A stretch of DNA of 64,000 bases from Hemibagrus wyckioides (GCF_019097595.1 NC_080715.1:29595355-29659354), one strand, 5' to 3'. Shown: positions 38,540-50,830, counted from the first letter of the stretch. Notes: generated by a model from the sequence alone, not told the origin. Program-made: numbers and translations.

Positions 38540-39030
38540 ACTTGCTTTACCTCCTTGTATTTGTAATTGTAGTATTTGTTGTTGTTTTTGTTGTATTTGC
38601 TGTTGTATTCGTAGTTTTTGTTGTTGTAGTACTTGTTGTTTTTGTTAAATTTGTAGTAGTTGTTGATGTTTTAATTGTTGTATTTGTTGATTTTGTTGCA
38701 TTTGTATTTTTTTCTTTTTGTGGCATAGTTGTTGTAGTAGTAGTAGTAGTTGTTTTTGTTGTTTTTGCTATTGTATGTGTAGTTGTTGTTGTAGTAGTTG
38801 TTGTTTTCATTGTATGTGTAGCAGTTGTTGATGTTTTAATTGTTGTATTTGTTGTTGTTGTAGTATTTCTTGTTGTTTTTTTTGTTGTATTTGTTGTTTT
38901 TGTTGCATTTGTAGTTGTTCTTTTTGTTGCATTTGTAGTTGTAGTAGTAGTAGTTGTTGTTTTGTTGTATTTGCTGTTGTATTTGCTGTTTTTGATGTTG
39001 TAGTTGTTGATGTTATAGTTATATATAGTA
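38540..39030. repeat. GTT/GTA trinucleotide-rich tract
   Basis: Almost 500 bp of imperfect GTT, GTA and TTTGTTGTA units. The period of three leaves a 158-codon + strand frame of Val/Phe and a minus-strand frame of Thr/Asn; both are by-products of the repeat. Confidence 0.92.
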
Positions 39031-39841
39031 ATTTGTTGATTTTGTCACCTTTGAATTTGGAGAATCACTAAATAATTTGAAACTATTATTAGTTATTCAT
39101 TAAAAACTAAACGGATAAAACAAAGAGGGGGAAAAAACCTTTTTCAAACATAATCTGTCATTCATTTTTATTTCTAATTAGTCACGCAATAAAAACAAGG
39201 GAGGCAGAAACCCAGCACAATAAAACCTCAACCAAAATGTGCTCAATGTTTTTCTTCCCATGTAAAGTAAGACACAGTTGTAGGAGAATTTTTTAAAATA
39301 AAAGTAAAAATTGTGACAGACACAGCCAAAAGGTGTTACATGAAAGGGTTTGTAAATAAAAATGCTGTAACTAAACTTTAGGATTATTTCTTGTGGGATT
39401 TTCCATAATAAACTGTGAGGACCAATCCTGTTGAATTAGGCTTCATAATAGGATATAATAGATATATTCTCTAGAAACAAGGAATATTAACCCTTTCACA
39501 TCGTTATCCAATCATATGGACAGTCAAGGATAGTTTTTAAAAATATTTAACTGAGACGATTCTTTTAAATGAAAGTTACCTAGCTCTATATCTATCATTC
39601 TTAATCTTTACAAACTTTATACATAAAAGCAAAAAATATTAATAGGAAAAAATGTAAATATAAAATGTCTTGCTTGCAAACTCTCTTAAACTGATCTCTT
39701 AAACTAGGGTTATTTTTTAAAAGATTAGCCTCTTCTGTGTTTTATGTAACAGCCCTAAACTGTGTAAACTTTTCTATGTTTAGAAATGAGAATTTATTTA
39801 AAATAAATAAAAAAATAAAAAAATAGATAATTGATTATATT

Positions 39842-39842
39842 G

Positions 39843-39881
<39 letters not shown>

Positions 39882-39900
39882 TATATTTATTTATTTACAT
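39842..39900. repeat. (TTTA)n microsatellite
   Basis: About 14 TTTA units. Confidence 0.95.
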
Positions 39901-40134
39901 TAGACTGTGGACATTAAATGATTTGTTTTTTGTGTGTTATTTCAGACACACCATTTTATTTTTATTTATTTCACATTTTTTAACTCATGGAAAATCTATT
40001 TGCTTTTTAATAAATAATATTTAGACAGAATCTAAATTCCTGCATTCTAAATTCATACGAAATTCATCCATTAACAGGTTAACGTTTTAACAGTGATAAT
40101 AACTTGAAGTTTTGCGAGTTGTGAAGTTTTATAT

Positions 40135-40138
<4 letters not shown>

Positions 40139-40204
<66 letters not shown>
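40139..40204. repeat. (TA)n microsatellite, left part
   Basis: About 33 TA units ending at the left end of the Tc1 element. Confidence 0.96.
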
Positions 40205-40207
<3 letters not shown>

Positions 40208-41439
40208 TATATTGCCAAAAGTATTCGCTCACCTGCCTTGACTCGCATATGAACTTAAGTGACATCCCATTCCTAATCCATAGGGTTCAATATGACGTCG
40301 GTCCACCCTTTGCAGCTATAACAGCTTCAACTCTTCTGGGAAGGCTGTCCACAAGGTTTAGGAGTGTGTTTATGGGAATTTTTGACCATTCTTCCAGAAG
40401 CACATTTGTGAGGTCACACACTGATGTTGGACGAGAAGGCCTGGCTCTCAGTCTCCACTATTCATCCCAAAGGTGTTCTATCGGGTTGAGGTCAGGACTC
40501 TGTGCAGGCCAGTCAAGTTCATCCACACCATTCTCTGTCATCCATGTCTTTATGGACCTTGCTTTGTGCACTGGAGCACAGTCATGTTGGAAGAGGAAGG
40601 GGCCAGCTCCAAACTGTTCCCACAAAGTTGGGAGCATGGAATTGTCCAAAATGTCTTGGTATGCTGAAGCATTCAGAGTTCCTTTCACTGGAACTAAGGG
40701 GCCAAGCCCAGCTCCTGAAAAACAACCCCACACCATAATCCCACCTCCACCAAACTTTACACTTGGCACAATGCAGTCAGACAAGTAACGTTCTCCTGGC
40801 AACCGCCAAACCCAGACTCGTCCATCAGATTGCCAGATGGAGAAGCGCGATTCGTCACTCCAGAGAACACGTCTCCACTGCTCTAGAGTCCAGTGGCGGC
40901 GTGCTTTACATCTCTGCATCCGACGCTTTGCATTGCACTTGGTGATGTATGGCTTGGATGCAGCTGCTCGGCCATGGAAACCCATTCCATGAAGCTCTCT
41001 GCGCACTGTTCTTGAGCTAATCTGAAGGCCACATGAAGTTTGGTGGTCTGTAGCGATTGACTCTGCAGAAAGTTGGCGACCTCTTCGCACTATGCGCCTC
41101 AGCATCCGCTGACCCCGCTCCGTCAGTTTACGTGGCCTACCACTTCGTGGCTGAGTTGCTGTTGTTCCCAAACACTTCCACGTTCTTATAATACAGCTGA
41201 CAGTTGACTGTGGAATATTTAGGAGCGAGGAAATTTCACGACTGGATTTGTTGCACAGGCGGCATCCTATCACAGTTCCACGCTGGAATTCACTGAGCTC
41301 CTGAGAGCGACCCATTCTTTCACAAATGTTTGTAAAAACAGTCTGCATGCCTAGGTGCTTGATTTTATACACCTGTGGCCATGGAAGAACACCTGATTCT
41401 GATTATTTGGATGGGTGAGCGAATACTTTTGGCAATATA

Positions 41440-41442
<3 letters not shown>
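40205..41442 (-). mobile_element. Tc1-like transposon copy 3, inside a (TA)n microsatellite
   Basis: About 1238 bp with the same ends as the copies at 8771 and 16312. The right end is perfect (41414-41442); the left end has its first base changed (TACTATATTGCC for CACTATATTGCC). TA repeats lie on both sides (40139-40204, 41443-41522), so the element sits in one TA tract, as expected for a TA-specific transposase. A 7-bp deletion lies near the right end (about 41385). Confidence 0.95.
40287..41315 (-). pseudogene. Tc1-family transposase with in-frame stop
   Basis: Starts at ATG 41315 ([18 protein letters not shown]). It is open through all three catalytic residues ([20 protein letters not shown]) to IEHLWDE, then meets TAG at 40458. 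The stop comes from a 3-bp deletion that changes the codons after GATGAA. About 57 C-terminal codons, including [16 protein letters not shown], follow in frame. The catalytic core is intact but the C-terminus would be lost. Confidence 0.93.

Positions 41443-41522
<80 letters not shown>
41443..41522. repeat. (TA)n microsatellite, right part
   Basis: About 40 TA units directly after the Tc1 element. Confidence 0.96.
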
Positions 41523-41527
<5 letters not shown>

Positions 41528-43184
41528 TATCCCCAACACACCCTAGATCTCCAGATCTGTCATTTTAACTATTTTTAAAAATGGATATATTTCTGTTTTT
41601 ATTCAGAAAGAACAGAAAATTGTGGCCGAATGCTGGGGTTTTGTGATCCTGACATCCTCACATGGCCAAAAACAGGCCAAAATCAGTGTGACAGGTGTCA
41701 CCTTGAGTTGCTTCCAAGCACTAGAAGAATGTCACTTCCTGTAGCAGTGGGTTAGAATTCCTCATGCTCTTCCTGCTTTCGACAGCGACTTCCCTTGTTT
41801 GACTTAATCTGGGCTGTAGCTTGTTAGGAAAAATTGATATCTAGCTCATGCTGAGCAGTTTCGATCCATGTGAGGATCCCTGTGTCTTGGGTGCTGCTCA
41901 GCAAAAACACGCCACAGAAAAAATCAAGAATAAACACACATGCATAATGACGATTACCCAATTATCTCTTCTTCTTTTCTTTCTCCTTGCCGAAGTGCTG
42001 TACTGAAAGTCCGGACAAAAAAAAATCTCCTTGCACTTTCACACTCTCTGAGGTCTTTGATAGGCCGTGACTTAAGCCGCTTTTGAACTTCAACATGTTC
42101 AAAGGGAAGTTCAAAGTTAACTCTTATGCTTCTTTTCAGAGTCTCTTTCTTTGTTTTTTTCATCTGCCCTTCAGGATAAAGGCAGGTACATGTTTGGTGT
42201 TTGCATTATTTATCCCCGATAGCATTCTCTTCCACATAATAGTAAAGTAGTCAAAGTTGTAATTTATACAAAGGCTATAGGAGGAGCTTGGTGTCCGCAC
42301 TTTGGGGAAAATATAGCAATTTTTAAATTAATGATCAGAGCTTTTTGCCTTCACACAGAAGTGTAGAAGTCATGAACATGGAGACTTGGAACAACTGGGA
42401 CCTTAATGAACTCTTAAAATCAAATAAAAATTTATAATAATTGAACCCAGTCCTGGATTAACACAAATGTCTGTGATGAACGACTGTCTTACATTCTGCT
42501 TCATAATTTGAAGTGGAGACTTTAGAGTTTAGGAAAAGTAAAGAAATGTAGAATATACATATAATTTGTTATTATATTTTTATATTATATTTCAGCAACC
42601 ATCAATGTGTCATATATTTGTGTATTTGTAGCTTGATTAGAGCTGAAAGTGATTCTATAACAAACAACCCAACAATTGATTCTATAAGAAACTATAATTT
42701 ATGATGACCAATTATACATTATATATAGATACTCAGTCACTAGACCAAACGAAATTTTGGAAAATTTGCTTGCATTGTTAATCAACGTGTACCGAATGAT
42801 CCGGAAAGAAAACCCTCAGAGGGTTTATTTATAGTACATACATTTATTAAAAATATTTCAAGATGGTTAAACTTAGAAAGTAAAGTTTATCTGCTGCCTT
42901 AAAAATGTGAATAAACCCAACATAAGGCTTTGTTGTAACTCAAGACAATATATTATTTTTTCATTTTTGAAAACTTATAAACTTTAGATCAAGAACAAGA
43001 TCCAAAACTCATCATGGCAATTGAAGAGTTAAAGAGGAGAAATAAGTTCATATAACAGTTCATGTTTCACAGTGTAGAGCTAGAGTAAAAACAAAAAGTC
43101 TTTGAAAAAATGCATGCAATGTTTCAAACCGTATGACTGACTGAAAGCGTCTTTTTCTCTTTGTATGTTTCGTCTCCACTAAAG

Positions 43185-43388
43185 AATCTTATGTGGCGGA
43201 TTTTGATGGCAGAAGCTCTCTACTCTACCGGTTTAACCAGAAGTCCATGAGCACAGTGAAGGACGTGATCTCTCTGCGCTTTAAGAGCCGACAAACGGAG
43301 GGCGTCCTGCTGCACGGGGAGGGACAGCGAGGAGATTATATCACGCTGGAGCTCCACCGAGGAAGACTGGCTTTACACCTCAACCTCG
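43185..43388 (+). CDS. cntnap5: CNTNAP5-like exon 5: first half of LamG domain 1
   Basis: A 204-nt exon, phase 1 in and out. Acceptor TCTCCACTAAAG before 43185; donor G|GTAATG at 43389. Reads [35 protein letters not shown] and [19 protein letters not shown], then ALHLNLG. This is the opening beta-sandwich of a laminin G-like domain of the neurexin type. [14 protein letters not shown] is, from memory, nearly identical to mammalian CNTNAP5 and is the strongest paralog-level evidence in the window. Confidence 0.97.
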
Positions 43389-44208
43389 GTAATGAGCAGC
43401 TCATAAACTACTGAAAATCAGAGAAACTCATCATGTTCATCATCATTATGAACATCATCATCCTACTCTAGTTTCATTAAGAACTCTTCTATTTCGTTAT
43501 TTTAAAAAAAAATCCCAAATCATGATTTATCATGTTGTTTAATAATTAACATTATAGAATTAGGGTCCAGTTTATGACAATCTGGCAACCCATGTGTAAA
43601 TCCTGTACACACAGAACATTGCTGTAGATTTCAGGTTTCATTTGGGGATTGTAAAAAATAGCCTAATTGCATAAAAAACATTTTTTTAGGTCAAAAACTC
43701 GATTCTGTTCTGTTTTGGTGTTTTCCCAGTTTTTCCCTCAATCAAATAAAGTCTCAGCTTTCATACTGTGTCAATACTGTTGTGAAATTTAGACAGCAAA
43801 TATAGATTTGCAGCTCTCAAACGAGATAATGCATCTGCTATTTTTGAGGAAAAGCTGCAATTAGCGGTGGATGGAGAGTGATGCGTGTCTCATTACTCTT
43901 GGCTGGGGAAAAAAGTGTGAATGTTACCTTATGTCTTAATAAATATTCTCATTTAATTAAATGTTGGCTAAAAATGAGTCGCAGCCACAATATGGTTTCA
44001 TGTAGCTTCCATGAGCGCCCTGTGTAAAATTTATGGAATATTATTCCTCTATAGAGCAACTTTATTTATGTAAGCACTCGTCAAATCCTCTAGGTTCGAC
44101 CTCGGGCTTGTTGACACTTATCCTCTCACTGTACCTTCCACATTGTATGGGGGAAAATCTGACCCTGTGACGCACTGTTTCTTCCACTACCTCTTCTCTC
44201 TGTGCCAG
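43389..44208 (+). other. Intron 5 (820 bp)
   Basis: No repeat, RNA or regulatory feature recognised; ordinary AT-rich intron between GTAATG and TCTGTGCCAG. Confidence 0.85.
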
Positions 44209-44393
44209 ATGATACCCGGGTCAGGTCAAGCAGCGGCCGTATGGTGGTCACACTGGGTAGTCTGCTCGATGACCAGCACTGGCATTCAGTGCTCATCGAA
44301 CGCTTTAACAAGCAGGTCAACTTCACCTTGGACCGACACACACAGCACTTCAGGACCAAAGGGGACGGAGACTCTCTGGAGGTTGACTACGAG
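44209..44393 (+). CDS. cntnap5: CNTNAP5-like exon 6: middle of LamG domain 1
   Basis: A 185-nt exon, phase 1 in and phase 0 out. Acceptor CTCTGTGCCAG, donor GAG|GTAGCT. Reads [33 protein letters not shown] and [20 protein letters not shown], then [22 protein letters not shown] is a hallmark of Caspr-type LamG1. N-F-T is a possible N-glycosylation site. The frame joins without loss to LSFGGIP in exon 7. Confidence 0.97.
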
Positions 44394-44819
44394 GTAGCTT
44401 TCTTTGACCTTTTCCTTCTTTTCATGGTAGATTTGAAGCCACTCCTGTTGCCAAAAAAAAGAACAAGAGACTCTTTTGTAGTTGTCAGAATGTTATCTGT
44501 AGATGAGATGAATAGTTCCAATTAAGTGCTAAAGAAATGTTTCAAATGTATATTTAACATTCTATACCGTAAAAAATCCCTCCATAACATGTTGAACCAC
44601 AGATCTATTTAGAATATATAAATTGTCCATCCAATCTTACAATAATAAACAGTTTATTAATCCCTAATTAATATTAAGAGCAGAGAGAGTGTTTTTCCTC
44701 ATTTATGGAGTAAAAAACAACTATTACCCTGTACTTGGTTTACCTGAGACATGAAAACATAACAGTTTCAAAATCATACAAGAAGTAATATCAAATTATT
44801 ACTATTAATTCAATATGAA

Positions 44820-45055
44820 CTAATGATCCCGCGCTCGCATTGCCATGACCTTGGTTCAATTCCCGGGCAGGGAGCTAACCCAGCCACTGAAGTGTTAACT
44901 CTCAGTGCCAGTCTCAAGCCCGGATAAAACAGGAGGGTTGCGTCAGGAAAAGCATCCGGCGTGAAACTTGTGCCAAATCAAGTGTATGGACCAGATGATA
45001 TGCTGTGGCGACCATGAACAGGGAGCAGCCGAAAGAACAGCAACAATTCGACATA
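44820..45055 (+). repeat. SINE-like dispersed fish repeat (second family)
   Basis: B-box-like TTGGTTCAATTCCCGGGCAG, then GCCCGGATAAAACAGGAGGG, TTGCGTCAGGAAAAGCATCC, GGCGTGAAACTTGTGCCAAA and GAACAGGGAGCAGCCGAAAG. This body is a widespread fish repeat as I remember it. It has no clear tail or target duplication. Confidence 0.7.
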
Positions 45056-45239
45056 ACCGTCAAACAAAACAAAAAGTACTTGCAGGTTGTGGACTAGTAT
45101 TCACATTGTGATAAAAATATTAAATGATGTTTAGTTGACATTTTTTGTTATTAGACCACTCTTAAAGGCAATCATGATAAATACTGTAATATAGTAGTGC
45201 TACTTTAAAAATAGGGTCAGTAATACATTTAAAATAAAT

Positions 45240-45507
45240 TAAGAACTATTAAAAAAATTAAAAACATTAACACTAAAATAAATAAATTAGTAAATAAACA
45301 AACAAACAAATAAATTAATGAATGAATGAATAAAAAAATAAATAAAAATAAATAAATAAAAACAGCAATATAGTGGTGCTGCTTTGAAAAATAGGGTTAA
45401 TAATACATTTAAAATTAAGAACTATTAAAAAAATTAAAAAATATTAACACAAAAATAAATATATAAGTAAATAAATAAACAAATAAGTAAATGAATCACT
45501 GACTGAA

Positions 45508-45554
<47 letters not shown>

Positions 45555-45689
45555 ATACAGCAATATAGTAGTGCTGCCTTAAAAATAGGTTCAATAATAG
45601 TATATTTAATTTCTGAAAATTGAAGTGGTAAAAAAATGTAAAAACAAATATAAATGAATGAGTAAATAAATGAATAAATGAATAAATGA

Positions 45690-45782
<93 letters not shown>

Positions 45783-45785
45783 CAA
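45240..45785. repeat. (AAAT)n tracts and long (GATA)n
   Basis: AAAT-type repeats at 45270-45360 and 45470-45556 separate imperfect repeats of a roughly 180-bp segment (TATAGTGGTGCTGCTTTGAA / TATAGTAGTGCTGCCTTAAA). A (GATA)n run of about 23 units spans 45689-45781. Confidence 0.9.
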
Positions 45786-46576
45786 AAAATTATTACCAAA
45801 TTAGCTCAGTCAGTCAGTTTGAAATGATTGAAATCAATAAAAAGATATCACAATATCCACTGAATGTACAAATGACATTTTATTGCAGCATCATCACTGT
45901 ATCACTGTACTGTACTCTACAGTAAGAAACAAAATGCAGGATACATGGAAAACTAAATCTCAGGCTAGAATACACGTATCCATGATTAGGCGGCTGGAAA
46001 AAAAAGGAAATAGCTGGTATCCAAATAGGAATAAAACAAAACAGACGAACACAGGGGGACAACAAAGAGGTGAAGACAAGGCCAAAGGAGAACCCAAAAC
46101 AAAAGCACATTATGCTTGTTGCCATGGGAACCACAATGCGAAGGAGAAACATGTGAAAAATATTTGATCATCATGTGCTTTTGCCTTCTGTTGCTTTAGT
46201 TGTAAGAATCAGACTCCTGTAGCAAAAGCCACAGATGTTCTTGGTGTAGCTCTTTTAGCTCTGCCAGGTTGCTTGGCAAGTTGTAGTCGATTTTTTTTTA
46301 GATTCTATTTCTATTTTTCATGATTTGTAAACACTGGAGATTGAGAGAGTCACAGCAAAACTTCTGCAACATATTGTCTCTTTCACTTTTATGAGGTCTG
46401 GGTTCTCTTTATGCTTTAGAATTCAAATTTTTATTTTTAAAATCGGATTGGTGCAAAACTTTTCTCCCAGCTCTATGTAAGGAAAAAAGATGAACTTTAA
46501 AACACAGACACTGTTGAGTAGCTTTTATTTGTCACATACACGTTACTGGACAATAAAATTATTTCTTCACATATAC

Positions 46577-46757
46577 CATCCTTAGGGGTTGGGGTCAGAG
46601 CACAGGGTCAGCCATGATGCAGCGCCCTGGAGCAAGGGGGGATTAAGGGCCTTACTCAAGGGCCAAAAGTGGCAACTTGGCAGTGCTGCTGCTTGAACCC
46701 TGATTTTCCGATAAACAACCCAGAGCTTTAGCCACTCGAGCTACCACCACCCCTGTG
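46577..46757 (-). repeat. tRNA-derived SINE, antisense copy near exon 7
   Basis: On the minus strand: head GGTGGTAGCTCGAGTGGCTA, GGAAAATCAGGGTTCAAGCA (B-box-like), then GGCCCTTGAGTAAGGCCCTT and CCTGTGCTCTGACCCCAACC. Same family as 4309-4475 and 36779-37135. Confidence 0.82.
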
Positions 46758-46820
46758 TGCTACAGAGAGGTTCAAATAAAATCTGGCTAACTTTAGCTTC
46801 TTTTTGAACTATCCTCAAAG

Positions 46821-46964
46821 CTCAGCTTCGGTGGGATCCCACTACCGGGAAAACCCGGAACGTTCCTTAGACGCAACTTTCATGGCTGTGTGGAGAATCT
46901 TTACTACAATGGCGTGAACATCATCGACCTCGCCAAGCGACGCAAGCCTCAGATATACACCGTG
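46821..46964 (+). CDS. cntnap5: CNTNAP5-like exon 7: end of LamG domain 1
   Basis: A 144-nt exon, phase 0 in and out. Two AGs are possible; CCTCAAAG at 46813-46820 is chosen because it keeps the frame and gives LSFGGIP, while the later CTCAG would not. Donor GTG|GTAAGA. Reads [40 protein letters not shown] and RKPQIYTV. The HGC cysteine pairs in this family with the FSC cysteine at the start of exon 8. The acceptor tract is weak in pyrimidines. Confidence 0.96.
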
Positions 46965-48162
46965 GTAAGACTGCATGTCCTAAGCTTGTGATTCCTTGTA
47001 GCTGAAAGCGTAAAACTAAAAACGGCAGTGTAATTTTTTATCATCAGATTTCATTTTTGCCATGGCAACTAACAATTACAAAGAAAAGGGAAGGATTCTT
47101 CTCATTAAGTAAATTGCTCCCGTTTTTTGAGCGATGTCTAAAAAGTCTTGAACCCATTTACTTTCTTTGGTGTAAATTTAACCCTCACTATAACGATAAC
47201 TTGTTCACAGTTATGTTCATACAGTAATTACCCTCCACTGTCAATCAAGAGGACGTCTAAACTCTTCCCCTTGACTTCGCGATTAAACTAACAAGCTAGT
47301 TAAGTCTTTTTCTAACATAAAGAGAGAGACAGAAGGAGGGAGAGAGAGAGTATAAAGGTGGTCAAATTGGCAGATCTCGTGAGGCAAGCAGGTCCTTCGA
47401 GGTTGTAGTTCACTGATCTGGGATCAATGAGGTACCGGTAACCTTTTCACGCTTACGTGAGCTTGTGTCCTGCGGATGTGCCACTGACATTTATCCAGAC
47501 CACCTGCTCTCCGTTGTGGTTCCATACTTCTGACTCAACCCAGTCCTCTTTCTTTCACTCTTTCTTTTTCTCCTCCAGCTCTTATGATAATCTCAACAGG
47601 CTTCTGTGAAGGATTTCTTGTAGTTTCACTCTACCAAATAGGCTAACTAGTACATTTTGGGCAGAGTGTTTAGTCATGAAATAACTGGATTTATTTCTAT
47701 AAAAAGCTGTTTTTTATTGGTAAACAACCGTATTTCTACTCAGAAACATAACACTTGACATCCGTTAGAAATGTTTCAAATAGACACTAACTGGCAACCT
47801 TGTAAAAAAACTCCGCCATTTATTTTGCATCATTTTGTCCTCCATAACTATGACTGGAAAGCTTAGAACAGACAATAGTATAGTAGAAATACAAATAATT
47901 GCCATGATTAAAAAAAAGTCTATAAGACATTTTTTCTCATTGTCAAGAAAGAAATCAAGAGTCCTTGAGCTGAGATTTTAATTTCTTAATTTTTTTTTTT
48001 CCTATGAGCAAAATTCTAAACATACCTGAAAGCAGCTTTCAAGAAACTGTCAGTAAAATTATTCATGGAGAGAAATAAGACTGACTTTGGGCCCTGGTGT
48101 CCTTTTGCCATTCCCCGTTGGCGTGTAATCTGACATGCGACTTGGCTCTGTTTCTGCTTCAG
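46965..48162 (+). other. Intron 7 (about 1.2 kb)
   Basis: No repeats of note besides a short AGAG tract near 47320-47350 and a poly-T run near 47990. No other feature seen. Confidence 0.8.
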
Positions 48163-48436
48163 GGAAATGTGACCTTTTCATGCTCGGAGCCGCAGCTGGT
48201 GGCCGTTACCTTCCTGAGCTCCAGCAGCAGCTTCCTGTCCTTTCCAGCTCCCGCTCCCTCTCCGGATGGGCTTTCGGTCCGCCTGCAGTTCCGAACCTGG
48301 AATCCCGACGGCCTGCTGCTGTCCAGTCGACTGGCTTCGGATCCGGAGCAGCGCTACCTGTTACTGCGCATTAGCAGTGGCCGCCTTCGCCTCATGCACC
48401 ACGCCTCAGACCTCAAAACACTGGAAGTGTCCACTG
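48163..48436 (+). CDS. cntnap5: CNTNAP5-like exon 8: linker and first half of LamG domain 2
   Basis: A 274-nt exon, phase 0 in and phase 1 out. Acceptor TTTCTGCTTCAG, donor ACTG|GTACGC. Reads [20 protein letters not shown], then [38 protein letters not shown] and [18 protein letters not shown] is a possible glycosylation site; the cysteine links back to LamG1. FRTWN-DGLLL is the LamG2 signature. The exon is much more GC-rich than the introns. A PAPAPSP stretch in the loop is less conserved. Confidence 0.96.
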
Positions 48437-49836
48437 GTACGCAAGAAACTTCATTAATATTACAATAATTGAATTCATCTGTTATAGATTTATTTTCAAA
48501 TCTTTCCTAATATACAGAGTTTAATATACAGTATATTTTACTATATAAGTCTCTTATTTATACTCTTACACATCTTTCCCGAACAACACAGGAAAAAAAA
48601 CATTTATTGTCTGTTTCCATAAAAATTAATTATACTGCAGACAATTGATTGATGTGAATATAAGGGAGTTTTATAATCAGCTTATAATTTGTATTACTGC
48701 CGAATCATATTTATTACTAAGCAGTAAACTGAACAGAACAGTTCGCCTTCTGTTTCAACAAAATATTTTTCTCCCCCCTTTAAGGCAGAATAAAGAGCCT
48801 CAAATTACATGAAACAAGATCAAATTTAGCACTTGCTGGTTTGCTTATTAGAATAATGCAAATTGCCCATCACTTTGGTTGACATTGGCTTTGTGGAGGC
48901 TGAACACGTTCAAACGTGGGGGGATTTTAATATTAAACAATCTACCGACTGACACCGAAACCATCGCTGAGATTAAACAGAGCCCGTGCTCCTCTTAACC
49001 TCACACACCCCGGCTCTGAGGCGGCCTAATTGAAAAAAAAAACCCTCTCCCGGCCTTGCCAGTCATACTTGCGCAAGGATCAGGAGTATAAATACCCTTT
49101 TTAATTTCAGAACTTCTTCTCAAACACTACCTAAATCTCTGTGAGTGCCATCATGCACTGCTTTGCTTTAATGGCATGCAAAAAAAAAAGAGCAAAATCA
49201 CGTGCCTTATGCTTATCAGTCAGTTCACAAAGCCAGGCAGCATTGCATTTTTTTTTTCAGCCTCATCCTAAGATGAATGTGCAAAATGTATGGTCATGGC
49301 AGCCTAACCAAACAGGATTAGCCTGTCGCATGCACACAGACAGACAGACAGACAGACAGACAGCTGCATATTTTAACCCAGCAATGAAGCATAGAGCTTT
49401 ATTTTTTTTAAAAAAGAAGAAATAATTAAAAATAACCTCTCCATCTGTTGCCATTTCTGGAGCTCATCATTTTTTTTTTTTTTTTTTTTGTGCTGTCGTG
49501 TGAATTTTGACCAAAATGCAGGGCTCTGTAATTACGGTCAACAGGAAAAGGCAGTATGGTCTAACTAAAGGCCCAAACGAGTGATCAAATTTGAGCTCAA
49601 AGCAGATGGCTGGCACAGAGGGGACCGTGAACACACAGCGGCCACACACAGCTCGTGCGCCCTTCGTGTGTAATGGCCGTATTTAATTAAATCATATTGC
49701 ACACATTTCTTTACAGGGGTATTTTTCATCTTGTGGCTCTGCTGTAAAGCCGCTGGATGTTTTTATTGCATTTATCTGATTGTGTGATACACATCAGACT
49801 TCTTTAAGGTAGTAAAGATGGATATGGTCTTCACAG
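48437..49836 (+). other. Intron 8 (about 1.4 kb)
   Basis: Includes a repeat-free block at 48820-49130 that could be conserved (contains ATGCAAAT at 48855-48862), an (ACAG)n tract near 49333-49360 and a poly-T run near 49470-49490. Confidence 0.75.
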
Positions 49837-49980
49837 GGCAAAGGGTGAACGACGGTCTCTGGCACTCGGTGAGTCTCAGCACCAGAGGTCTGCAAGTCAT
49901 CATGACGCTGGATAACGAGCCAGCTTCCACCATTCAGCTAGACGACTTCCTGGAACCAAGGGACAGCTACTACTTTGGGG
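49837..49980 (+). CDS. cntnap5: CNTNAP5-like exon 9: second half of LamG domain 2
   Basis: A 144-nt exon, phase 1 in and out. Acceptor GGTCTTCACAG, donor GGGG|GTAAGA at 49981. Reads QRVNDGLWHSVSLSTRGL, VIMTLDNEPASTIQLDDF and EPRDSYYFGG. NDGLWHSV and YYFGG are conserved LamG2 strings. The upstream intron stays open for a few codons, but the splice phase from exon 8 fixes the start. Confidence 0.96.
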
Positions 49981-50325
49981 GTAAGAGAAAACTCTGTGCT
50001 TTTTTGGACTGGCTTTATATAACCAATCTTGCTAATGGACTCGGCAGCACTGTCTGTACTTCCAACTGTCCCAGCTTTCATTTATTGATAACTTTACATT
50101 TTAAATGCTCCTTTTAAGGCATGTCATGGGAGAATTCTCAGCTCCAAATCACACCGATCGATACGCAAGAAATGAGTAAAATCCATTAGTTTTGGAGAAA
50201 TGTTTGTGATTGTTGGCTCTTTGCTCCCAGGCTATTTGGTGTGTTATTGTTTTGTCAATGCACATTGCATTATATTCACTTTTTCCTTCATTTTTTGATT
50301 ATTGAAGAAAAATTAGATTTATATT

Positions 50326-50830
50326 AGGTGACACTTTACTGTAAGGTTCAAAACAGAGCAACCATTTAGTGTATCGTTTAAGCTTTCATAAGGAGGAGGC
50401 GATACATGAGGAAGTAATCGTTAATTAATTGCTAAGTAATAGTTAACTAATCACTAAGAAATAGTTAAGTGATAATAAATTAATCACAAAGTAATAACTA
50501 ATAATCACTTAGTAACAGTTAACTATTTGTTAAGAATAGTTATAAAAGTTCAAGCTATGTGATTGTTTATTATTACGGAGTAGTAAACTAAACAAGAAAT
50601 AGCTAAGTAATAGTTAACTAATTCTTAAGCAATGGTTAAATAATAATTAATGAATTGTTAATTAACAGGTAAGTATAGGTATAATTATTCACTTAAATAT
50701 TACTGAACTAATTGCTAAGTAATAGTTATATAATTGCTAATCAATGGTTAAGCAGTAATTAACTATTTGCTAAGTAATAGCTAACTAATCATTAAGTAAT
50801 TGTTAACTAATCATTAGGTGACAACTAAGT
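50326..50830 (+). repeat. Degenerate AGTTAACTAAT repeat tract, left arm
   Basis: Begins AGGTGACACTTTACTGTAAG, a typical start of fish fold-back elements as I remember them. Continues as imperfect repeats of TGCTAAGTAATAGTTAACTA for about 430 bp. The opposite-strand version is at 51545-51870. Confidence 0.7.

Larger units (their letters stand above)
34534..43184 (+). other. Intron 4 (about 8.7 kb)
   Basis: Contains the nested relic 36399-37293, a GTT/GTA-rich tract (38540-39030), (TTTA)n, and a Tc1 element inside a (TA)n tract (40139-41522). The stretches 34700-36390, 37300-38500, 39050-39830 and 41530-43180 hold nothing I recognise beyond poly-A/T runs. Confidence 0.8.
44394..46820 (+). other. 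Intron 6 (about 2.4 kb)
   Basis: Holds a SINE-like repeat (44820-45055), an A-rich tract with AAAT and GATA microsatellites (45240-45785) and an antisense SINE (46577-46757) ending only about 60 bp before exon 7. 45800-46570 has nothing I can name. Confidence 0.8.

Noticed and set aside
38527..39003. 158-codon Val/Phe-rich frame that looks like a membrane protein
   Set aside because: It is the translation of GTT/GTA trinucleotide repeats; the opposite strand gives an equally open Thr/Asn frame.
45434..45799. 121-codon minus-strand hydrophobic frame (SIYLSIYL...)
   Set aside because: Translation of the (GATA)n and (AAAT)n microsatellites.
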